63,275 bases of DNA. It comes from Bacteroidota bacterium (GTDB lineage: Bacteria > Bacteroidota > Bacteroidia > Chitinophagales > Chitinophagaceae). The stretch is taken from assembly GCA_029558715.1 (NCBI GenBank), contig JAKQEA010000029.1, positions 1-63,275 on the forward strand. The letters run 5' to 3'. Position 1 is the first letter of the stretch; the number at the start of each line of letters is the position of its first letter. The position numbers and the translations under genes are program-made. Below are positions 52,583 to 59,017 of the stretch, piece by piece. The notes beneath the pieces were generated by a model. The model did no database searches, had not been told where the DNA came from, and was given only the letters and a program-made list of their open reading frames with translations.

Positions 52583-53298
52583 TGTTATGGGGAGCCATCA
52601 TATCAGGATTTACGCTTGGAGCTGCCGGCAGCCTGCATTGTGTGGGTATGTGCGGTCCGTTGAGCTTAGCATTGCCTACCCATCATTTATCTAAAACCCA
52701 AAAGTTTCTTTCCCTCCTTACCTACCAGTTTGGCAGGATCATTACTTACAGTTTCATAGGACTGATCTTCGGATTAGCCGGAAGAAGGATATATATAAGC
52801 GGATACCAGCAATGGTTTTCCATTGGCTTAGGTATAATTGTACTGGTAATGGTTGGCATGTATTTTATAAGTAAGAACAGTGTTCACTTCTCGTTCTTTA
52901 ATCGTTTTTACCTTTCCATCCAGCAATTAATCAGCCGACTGCTAAAAAAACAAGGCGGTCCGCTTAGTTTTTTACTATTAGGTCTGGCAAATGGTTTATT
53001 GCCCTGCGGGCTTGTTTATGTAGCAGTTGCTGCCACTCTTTCATTTACTGAGATAGCCGAAAGTGTGAGCTTCATGGCCATGTTTGGTGCTGGTACATTA
53101 CCAGCTATGATGCTGATGGGTTATGCCGGTCAAATGATCAACGTTGAAGCCAGGAAACTAATGAGAAAAGTTGTACCTGTATTTATTACATTGATGGGGG
53201 TTTTGCTTATTCTGCGGGGGTTGAATCTTGGTATTCCTTTTATAAGCCCCGAAATGCCACAATCACCGGGAGATGCAACTGTGTGTCATCCTCAGTAA
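52582..53298 (+). CDS. TSUP/SafE-like membrane protein linked to cbb3 assembly
   Basis: A 238-residue polytopic protein opening GAIISGFTLGAAGSLHCVGMCGPLSLAL, with CGLVYVAVAATLS in the second half. The SLHCVGMCGPL motif is that of the heavy-metal/cytochrome-biogenesis branch of the TauE/SafE family (CcoS-linked DsbD-like proteins). It closes the cco operon by a 1-bp overlap with ccoH. Copper handling is the likely role, with the two cysteines as ligands (inference). Confidence 0.85.
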   Translation: MLWGAIISGFTLGAAGSLHCVGMCGPLSLALPTHHLSKTQKFLSLLTYQFGRIITYSFIGLIFGLAGRRIYISGYQQWFSIGLGIIVLVMVGMYFISKNSVHFSFFNRFYLSIQQLISRLLKKQGGPLSFLLLGLANGLLPCGLVYVAVAATLSFTEIAESVSFMAMFGAGTLPAMMLMGYAGQMINVEARKLMRKVVPVFITLMGVLLILRGLNLGIPFISPEMPQSPGDATVCHPQ

Positions 53299-53314
53299 TT
53301 CTTAAGTATATCAT

Positions 53315-53536
53315 TTATTCTTTATCCAGGTAGCCCCATTCCTGCTCATCTTTCAATTCAGGATACTCCTTTTTCCCATACCGGATAACCTGGTAAACCA
53401 TCCAGGCTACTGCCACAGGAGAAATAATGAAAATAAATTCTGCAATACCTATTGCTGTTCCGGTAAGAACGAGAATGCAGTAAAGTAAAAGCAAGGAGCT
53501 GATAATTATTACCGGTATAGCTTCACTTTTGTTCAT
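53315..53536 (-). CDS. Small two-TM protein
   Basis: A 73-residue protein with two hydrophobic helices (about 7-26 and 29-49) and an acidic C-terminus (YPELKDEQEWGYLDKE). No family recognised. It lies between the convergent end of the cco operon and the histidine kinase gene on its own strand. Confidence 0.6.
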   Translation of the reverse strand: MNKSEAIPVIIISSLLLLYCILVLTGTAIGIAEFIFIISPVAVAWMVYQVIRYGKKEYPELKDEQEWGYLDKE

Positions 53537-53578
53537 ACCTTAAAAATACATAATAGAGGAAAAGCAGAAAAAAAATGC

Positions 53579-55150
53579 TTACAGAACGGAGGGCTCCTGG
53601 TACTCCGGAAGGCTGATAGTAACCTCAGTTCCCTTTTCCAGCTCACTTAACAGCTCAATATCCCCGCCCAGCAAAGTGACATATCGTTTTACAATTGGTA
53701 AGCCAAGACCTGTACCCTGTATATTACTGACATTTTTGGCACGAAAAAAAGTGCTGAAGAGATGAGGTTGGTCTTCATCGGGTATTCCGAGACCATGATC
53801 CTTTACAGAAATGACCAACTCCTTATTTTGTACCATCGTACTTACCTTGACAGTCTTACCTTCCTGTGAAAATTTTATCGCATTAGAAATAAGATTAAGC
53901 AAAATATTTTTAAGCATTCTTTTGTCCGTTTTAAAACTGGCATCCCCCGAACAAACAAGGATAATCTCCTGGCCGTTTTTCAGATGAGCTTTCATTTCAT
54001 CTACTACGTCTTCAACAAAATCTTTCACGCAGAAAGAAGAAACCGTAACTCCTACTTTCCCTTCCTCCAGTTTGCCAAGCGACAGAAAATCTTCCAATAG
54101 CTCATTCATATGATTCACTGAGTCTTTGATCCTTCTTATATGCTTTTCCCTTTTCTCAAAATCATCTGTCTCCGGGTATTTTGAAACCAATGTAGCGGAA
54201 GAAAGAATAGTACTCAGAGGTGTTCTGAATTCATGGGAGGCCATTGAAACAAACCTGCTTTTTATTTCATTCAACTGCCGCTCTTTATCCAGCGACTCAC
54301 TTAATTCCAGCTGCGATTCTTCCAGTTTCTGTAATGCTTCTTTCAGTATTATTGTTCTTTCTTCTACTTTCCCTTCGAGGTCTGCATTAAGTTTTCTTAT
54401 ATCATTACTTATCTTTTCCAATTCCATTTTCTGGCGCAGCAGGTTCTTTTCAATTTCTTTCCGGGCAGTAATGTCAACGATAAAACCGATCACAAAAGCT
54501 TCACTCTTCTGCATATAATGACTAAGACTTATCTCAACAGGAAATTCAGAATCATCCTTTCTTCTTGCATACAGATCCCTTCCTGTGCCCATAGACCTGT
54601 TGGCGGGTCTTTTATAAAACCCCTCCCGCAGACCAACATGCTTGTCATGAAAACGCTGTGGGATCAGTTTTTCGATCTTCTCACCAAACAACTCATTTGA
54701 TGAGTAGCCAAACATCCTTTCGGCAGCAGGATTGATAAGAATGATACTACCTGTTTTATCAGTCAGGAGAATACCTTCCGTAGCATTTTCAAACAGGGAA
54801 GCCATATGCGTTTTCTCATAGGCAAAATTCTGCTGCATCCTCTTAAGGTAAAAAATAACGATCACGGAAAAAACGACAACAAAAAGTGAGTACACCTGTG
54901 AAAGTAAGGCCCGGATAATATCGTTCTGTTCATTTTTAAAATAAATGACCAGCCCTGTCATAACCACCATGCTAACCACACCGGCAATCAAAGTAGACCG
55001 CCATCCTGGTATAAAAGCTGTCAATATGATAAAAAGCAGCATACCACTTACTGCCAGTTCATAATCTTTAAACAAAAAAGCAAGTGTTATGGCAAATCCA
55101 AAAACAAAGATTGCCCATGCAATTATTATACGACTATTCAGATTACCCAT
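53579..55150 (-). CDS. Membrane PAS-domain sensor histidine kinase
   Basis: A 523-residue kinase. Four to five TM helices fill residues 1-105. A PAS domain follows (LFENATEGILLTDKTGSIILINPAAERMFGYSSNELFG, in parts), then a coiled coil (about 245-300), an H-box MASHEFRTPLS and an ATPase domain with N-box NLISNAIKFS, G1 DHGLGIP and G2 GTGLGLP. No receiver domain is attached. It is an orphan kinase within the respiratory island and could phosphorylate the response-regulator/Crp hybrid 10 kb away (inference). A -7-like TACTTTG lies 20 nt upstream. Confidence 0.92.
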   Translation of the reverse strand: MGNLNSRIIIAWAIFVFGFAITLAFLFKDYELAVSGMLLFIILTAFIPGWRSTLIAGVVSMVVMTGLVIYFKNEQNDIIRALLSQVYSLFVVVFSVIVIFYLKRMQQNFAYEKTHMASLFENATEGILLTDKTGSIILINPAAERMFGYSSNELFGEKIEKLIPQRFHDKHVGLREGFYKRPANRSMGTGRDLYARRKDDSEFPVEISLSHYMQKSEAFVIGFIVDITARKEIEKNLLRQKMELEKISNDIRKLNADLEGKVEERTIILKEALQKLEESQLELSESLDKERQLNEIKSRFVSMASHEFRTPLSTILSSATLVSKYPETDDFEKREKHIRRIKDSVNHMNELLEDFLSLGKLEEGKVGVTVSSFCVKDFVEDVVDEMKAHLKNGQEIILVCSGDASFKTDKRMLKNILLNLISNAIKFSQEGKTVKVSTMVQNKELVISVKDHGLGIPDEDQPHLFSTFFRAKNVSNIQGTGLGLPIVKRYVTLLGGDIELLSELEKGTEVTISLPEYQEPSVL

Positions 55151-55209
55151 CGGGTTAATAAATTGTACGACAAAGTAAGTACAAAATGGAGTGAAAAGGC
55201 AATTGCAGG

Positions 55210-55965
55210 TTAATGCCGTTCCAAAAGTTCTTTTTCCATAGCTATTGCTTTGGGAAATAATATGTCATTTTCAAGGTGCAAATGCTGAACAAGATCATCA
55301 TCCAGTTCTTTTAAAAGTGAATAGGAGAGTGTATGGCTGGTACAAGCCGCCTCCGGGGCTGTATAATTATTGGTAAGTTTTCGAAGCTGATGCAATGTTT
55401 TTTCCAGAATTTCATGTTCATGATGCATAATATCTTCTACAGGTTTTCGCAGTGTCCGTACCAACAGACTTGCATATGACTCTTTACTTTGAAAAGCATG
55501 TGCGATTTGTCGTATGTATGGAAAGATGATCTCTTCTTCCTGGAGCAAATGCGGAATCATGGTTTTATCCAAAAAGTTGACATGACTCTCGACTTCTGCC
55601 AGGTATGGGTATTTTTTCAGGTGCTCGGCCACAAATTTCCCCAGTTGCTCTTTTATAGAAGGTAATGACTGGCGCAGGTATTCATGATGAATATTGACAA
55701 TATAATCTGTCAAAAAATCAATTTTCCATGTTTCGAAAGGGAGATAGCCGGGAATGCTGATGACCCTGCTGGCCTGTCTTAATTCTTTTAAGATATTATC
55801 CAGGTCCAGGTCTTTTGTCTCGCAAACCATTTTGAGTGGCCACCTGCCCCCGCAACAAAACTCTATCCCGTACTTCCGGAACACAGTGGCGGTACGGTAA
55901 TGCTGTTTCACAATATCTGCAGCACAGGAATTCTCACTAATAAGGGTAGAATGGGTCAGCTTCAT
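55210..55965 (-). CDS. ric: Iron-sulfur cluster repair di-iron protein (Ric/ScdA), copy 2
   Basis: A 251-residue paralogue of the 41441 gene. The DUF542 part has the canonical FRKYGIEFCCGGRWPL. Hemerythrin ligands lie in NIHHEYLRQSLP, HLLQEEEIIFPYI, MHHEHEI and VQHLHLENDILFPKA. Start at 55965 (MKLTHSTLISENS) is chosen over 56025 because a -7-like element (TATTTTG at 55983-55989) with an activator box 23 bp upstream places the transcription start inside the longer frame. Confidence 0.9.
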   Translation of the reverse strand: MKLTHSTLISENSCAADIVKQHYRTATVFRKYGIEFCCGGRWPLKMVCETKDLDLDNILKELRQASRVISIPGYLPFETWKIDFLTDYIVNIHHEYLRQSLPSIKEQLGKFVAEHLKKYPYLAEVESHVNFLDKTMIPHLLQEEEIIFPYIRQIAHAFQSKESYASLLVRTLRKPVEDIMHHEHEILEKTLHQLRKLTNNYTAPEAACTSHTLSYSLLKELDDDLVQHLHLENDILFPKAIAMEKELLERH

Positions 55966-55982
55966 ATTTTCACTTTCGCGGG

Positions 55983-56024
55983 CAAAATAGCAATATGCCT
56001 GACCGTAAAACCTGATTTTAATCA
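55983..56024 (-). promoter_or_regulatory. ric (copy 2) promoter with Crp/Fnr-type box
   Basis: On the minus strand TGATTTTAATCA (56013-56024, perfect dyad) ends exactly 23 bp before TATTTTG (55983-55989), the same spacing as in the tandem-box promoters. A second box 22 bp further (56035-56046) is only degenerate. Confidence 0.6.
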
Positions 56025-56085
56025 TTGTGTACAGTAAAAAAAGTTAATGATATCTTTTTTGCCGGGATTAATGAGAAAAACCAAC

Positions 56086-56150
56086 TGACTTATATCATTT
56101 ACCGGGATGACTAATGTCACTTTGCCGGCATCGGGGGCTCTGTACTTTTG
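56086..56150 (+). promoter_or_regulatory. Tandem-box promoter of an apparent small RNA
   Basis: Box 1 TGACTTATATCA (56086-56097), 10 bp, box 2 TGACTAATGTCA (56108-56119), 23 bp, then TACTTTTG (56143-56150, perfect TAnnTTTG). TTG at 56122-56124 is 18 bp before the -7. Every spacing equals that of the nos promoter. The 309 bp between ric and the next gene hold only this promoter, the ric promoter and the candidate RNA. Confidence 0.7.
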
Positions 56151-56156
56151 ACTCAG

Positions 56157-56250
56157 AGGTGAAAAAATACACTTAAAATGTGGCTCATGAAAATGAGCTA
56201 TCGTTGGTTTTTGTTTCAATGTCAACCCCCGGTTCCCCGGGGGTTTCTAT
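56157..56250 (+). ncRNA. Candidate small RNA under Crp/Fnr-type control
   Basis: Predicted from a perfect promoter upstream and an intrinsic terminator at its end, about 95 nt in all. It contains a GCTCAT-GAAA-ATGAGC hairpin with a GNRA loop (56183-56198), then a U-rich single-stranded stretch (about 56200-56222), then the terminator stem AACCCCCGG/CCGGGGGTT (56224-56245). A 51-codon frame from ATG 56178 runs through the terminator and into the next gene out of frame; I judge it non-coding. The alternative is a leader of the 56275 gene. Confidence 0.5.
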
Positions 56251-56255
56251 TTCTG
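56224..56255 (+). terminator. Intrinsic terminator of the candidate small RNA
   Basis: AACCCCCGG-TTCC-CCGGGGGTT is a perfect 9-bp, GC-rich stem with a tetraloop, followed by TCTATTTCTG. No protein gene ends upstream of it on this strand, so it needs another transcript to explain it. Confidence 0.7.
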
Positions 56256-56274
56256 TTTGCATTAACTTTATGTT

Positions 56275-56655
56275 ATGAGATTTTGCTTTATCCTGCTGTT
56301 GTTTTTTTCTTTCTTTTCGGCCTGTTCAGATAAAAATGAAACAGCAAAAGATAATGAACTGCCGGTAGTCATCATTAACAGTCCGGCAAATAACCAGGTA
56401 TTCACCAATGGGCAGTTGATAAATATTAGCGGGAGTATTACTGATAACGTTTATATAGCTGAAGTACATATTCATGTAAGCAATATAAATACCGGGACCC
56501 TGATCATGGATGTTCACCAATATCCTGGCAGCAACAATACGACTTTCAATCAGTCATTAACGGCGGTATCGGGAGTGAATTATAAGATACAGGTGATTGC
56601 AAAAGACCGGGCTGTAAATGAAGGGCGCAGCACCGTTGATGTTTCCTGCAACTAA
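56275..56655 (+). CDS. Lipoprotein with Ig-like (DUF4625-like) domain
   Basis: A 126-residue lipoprotein (lipobox FSAC, Cys17). The mature part is a single beta-sandwich (LPVVIINSPANNQVF...INISGSITDNVYIAEVHIHVSN...YKIQVIAKDRAVNEG) resembling DUF4625 or similar cell-surface Ig-like domains. A near -7 (TAACTTTA, 56263-56270) ends 4 nt before the ATG. trmD follows after 20 bp. Function unknown. Confidence 0.7.
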   Translation: MRFCFILLLFFSFFSACSDKNETAKDNELPVVIINSPANNQVFTNGQLINISGSITDNVYIAEVHIHVSNINTGTLIMDVHQYPGSNNTTFNQSLTAVSGVNYKIQVIAKDRAVNEGRSTVDVSCN

Positions 56656-56663
56656 GCAGTTCC

Positions 56664-56671
56664 TATCTTTG
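56664..56671 (+). promoter_or_regulatory. -7 element of trmD, placed for a leaderless transcript
   Basis: TATCTTTG, a perfect TAnnTTTG, ends 4 nt before the trmD ATG (56676). TTG at 56636-56638 is rather far (25 bp). Confidence 0.55.
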
Positions 56672-56675
56672 CCAC

Positions 56676-57356
56676 ATGCACATAGATATTCTTTCTGTTC
56701 TTCCGGAGTTACTCGAAAGTCCTTTTCGGCACAGTATGATGAAAAGGGCACAGGATAAAGGACTTTTGAATATACAGGTTCATCACCTGCGCAAATGGGC
56801 TGTGAATGAGTATGGGCAAATAGACGATTACCAATATGGAGGCGGCGCCGGGATGGTAATGATGTGCGAACCATTGGCAAAAGCTATTGATGAACTGTCT
56901 CAAAGCCGGAAATATGACGAAATAATTTACATGACACCTGATGGAAAAACTTTCGATCAGAAAATGGCCAATGCTTTTTCATTGAAAGAGAATCTCCTGG
57001 TCATCTGTGGTCATTATAAAGGAATCGATGAAAGAATAAGAGAACACTATGTAACCAAAGAAATTTCCATTGGCGATTTTGTCTTAAGTGGAGGAGAAAT
57101 ACCCGCAGCGTTGTTAGTAGATGCCATCGGCAGGCTGATACCCGGTGTATTGAATGATGAAACTTCTGCACTTACTGATTCCTTCCAGGATAATTTATTA
57201 GCCCCTCCCGTATATACAAGGCCTGTTGATTTCCGGGGATGGAAGGTTCCTGATATATTAATGAGCGGTAACCACAAACTAATAGACGAATGGCGGCATG
57301 AACAATCCCTTCAGCGAACCAAAGACAGAAGGCCCGATCTTCTAAAAGATTTATAA
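56676..57356 (+). CDS. trmD: tRNA (guanine-37-N1)-methyltransferase
   Basis: A 226-residue SPOUT methyltransferase that makes m1G37 in tRNA and prevents frameshifting. The knot motifs are visible: YGGGAGMVMMCEPLAKAID, LVICGHYKGIDERI and GDFVLSGGEIPAALLVDAIGRLIPGVL (in parts). Length is normal. It stands alone here, 30 kb from rpsP-rimM, with no rplS after it. Confidence 0.95.
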   Translation: MHIDILSVLPELLESPFRHSMMKRAQDKGLLNIQVHHLRKWAVNEYGQIDDYQYGGGAGMVMMCEPLAKAIDELSQSRKYDEIIYMTPDGKTFDQKMANAFSLKENLLVICGHYKGIDERIREHYVTKEISIGDFVLSGGEIPAALLVDAIGRLIPGVLNDETSALTDSFQDNLLAPPVYTRPVDFRGWKVPDILMSGNHKLIDEWRHEQSLQRTKDRRPDLLKDL

Positions 57357-57411
57357 TCACAGTTTATCTTACTTTTATTAAGTCATTATAGTTGTCATTT
57401 AAAGTAAGAAA

Positions 57412-58929
57412 ATGATACGTTATTATCTTCCACCTGTTATTTCAATCTTCACACTGAGTATAGTTATTTCCTGTTCCACACAAAAAAAGATTGCAGCTAC
57501 ACCAGCCACTTCAGCTGCAACAGGTGTAATGAAAGAATTCAGGGCTGCCTGGATTGCTACCGTAGCTAATATCAACTGGCCGAGCAAACCGGGACTCAGT
57601 ACAGAAGAACAAAAAAAAGAAGCTGTTGAATTGCTTGATTTTTTGCAGAATCATAATTTCAATGCGGCCATCCTGCAGGTGAGGCCACAATGTGATGCGT
57701 TATACAAAAGCGAACTGGAACCATGGTCTTATTATCTTACCGGCAAACAAGGGCAGGCCCCGTCACCCTACTATGATCCCCTCGAATTCTGGGTAGAGGA
57801 AGCACATAACAGAGGCATTGAATTACATGTGTGGCTCAACCCTTACCGGGCACACCATAAAGATGGAAAAGAGATCACAGAACATTCCATTGTGAAGAAA
57901 AGACCTGAACTGGCTCTTTATCTGAAAGAAGGTTATTGGTGGCTGGATCCCGCACAAAAAGGAACGCAGGACCACTCCACTGCTGTAGTGATGGACCTGG
58001 TAAACAGGTATGATATAGATGGTGTTCATTTTGATGATTATTTCTATCCCTATCCGTCCTATAATCTTGGTGCAGATTTTCCTGATTCTGCCAGCTGGAA
58101 TGCGTATCAGCAAGCGGGCGGTAAATTATCAAGAGGTGATTGGCGCAGAGAAGCCGTTAATGTGTTTATTGAAAATTTATATAGTAAGATCAAAGCGACA
58201 AAACCCTATGTAAAATTTGGTCTTAGTCCCTTCGGTATCTGGCGGCCTGGTTATCCGGAATCGGTAGAAGGTTTTGATCAGTATGAACAGTTATATGCTG
58301 ATGCTAAATTGTGGCTTAACAAAGGATGGATTGATTATTTCACTCCGCAACTCTATTGGCCGATCAACCGGCAAGCACAAAGTTTTCCAGTACTGCTTGG
58401 ATGGTGGTCAGGAGAGAATATAATGAAAAGGCATTTGTGGCCGGGTATGAGTGTAGGCAGAGATACGAGTGTGCGATCAGTAAATGAAACGCTTAACCAG
58501 ATCATGATTACCCGAGGTATGGTTCCCGAAAGTAAAGGAGCTGTTCACTGGAGCATTTCATCGGTAACCAAAAATCCAACCCTGGCAAAAGCATTACTGG
58601 AAAGTACTTATAAAAAACAGGCATTGGTTCCTGCCAGCCCCTGGCTGGATAACAAAGCTCCGGCAGCACCAACTATTACCACGAACCAATCAGATAAGAT
58701 CAGCATCAGTTGGAATCATCCGGATGAAAAAGATGTATTCAAATGGGTAGTATACTATAAATATGGTAATAACTGGAATTATATAATACTAAACAGGAAT
58801 GACAGGTCTTATTCTTTAAATAACAGCATAGAAATTAATAAAACAACCCAGGTATTAAAACAAATTGCTGTAACAGCCATTGACAGAACAGGCAATGAAA
58901 GTGTGAGAAAAGAGATTACTGTTCAATAA
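57412..58929 (+). CDS. GHL10-type (DUF187) glycoside hydrolase lipoprotein
   Basis: A 505-residue lipoprotein (lipobox VISC, Cys21). The catalytic TIM barrel of the GHL10/DUF187 family runs from EFRAAWIATVANINWPSKPGL to about residue 370, with LQVRPQCDALYKSELEPWSYYLTG, ELHVWLNPYRAHH, DGVHFDDYFYPYP and WIDYFTPQLYWP (acidic residues in DDYFY likely catalytic). A fibronectin type III-like domain ends the protein. It probably cleaves a peptidoglycan or polysaccharide linkage. An inverted repeat CTTACTTT/AAAGTAAG (57368-57408) spans its leader. Confidence 0.88.
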   Translation: MIRYYLPPVISIFTLSIVISCSTQKKIAATPATSAATGVMKEFRAAWIATVANINWPSKPGLSTEEQKKEAVELLDFLQNHNFNAAILQVRPQCDALYKSELEPWSYYLTGKQGQAPSPYYDPLEFWVEEAHNRGIELHVWLNPYRAHHKDGKEITEHSIVKKRPELALYLKEGYWWLDPAQKGTQDHSTAVVMDLVNRYDIDGVHFDDYFYPYPSYNLGADFPDSASWNAYQQAGGKLSRGDWRREAVNVFIENLYSKIKATKPYVKFGLSPFGIWRPGYPESVEGFDQYEQLYADAKLWLNKGWIDYFTPQLYWPINRQAQSFPVLLGWWSGENIMKRHLWPGMSVGRDTSVRSVNETLNQIMITRGMVPESKGAVHWSISSVTKNPTLAKALLESTYKKQALVPASPWLDNKAPAAPTITTNQSDKISISWNHPDEKDVFKWVVYYKYGNNWNYIILNRNDRSYSLNNSIEINKTTQVLKQIAVTAIDRTGNESVRKEITVQ

Positions 58930-59017
58930 ATTCTTTTATCAAACGATTGTTTCAATTTCTTTTGCTTCATTATAATGCCGATAATTTTATGAACTTGCAG
59001 CAATAATAAATTGCTGT

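Noticed and set aside
56022-56225. 67-codon frame on the - strand in the ric upstream region
   Set aside because: It covers the activator boxes and promoter elements and shows no protein-like pattern.
56178-56333. 51-codon frame starting MWLMKMSYRW inside the candidate small RNA
   Set aside because: It crosses a GC-rich intrinsic terminator, overlaps the lipoprotein gene out of frame and is hydrophobic only because it reads that gene's signal peptide in another frame. It remains a weak alternative to a non-coding RNA.
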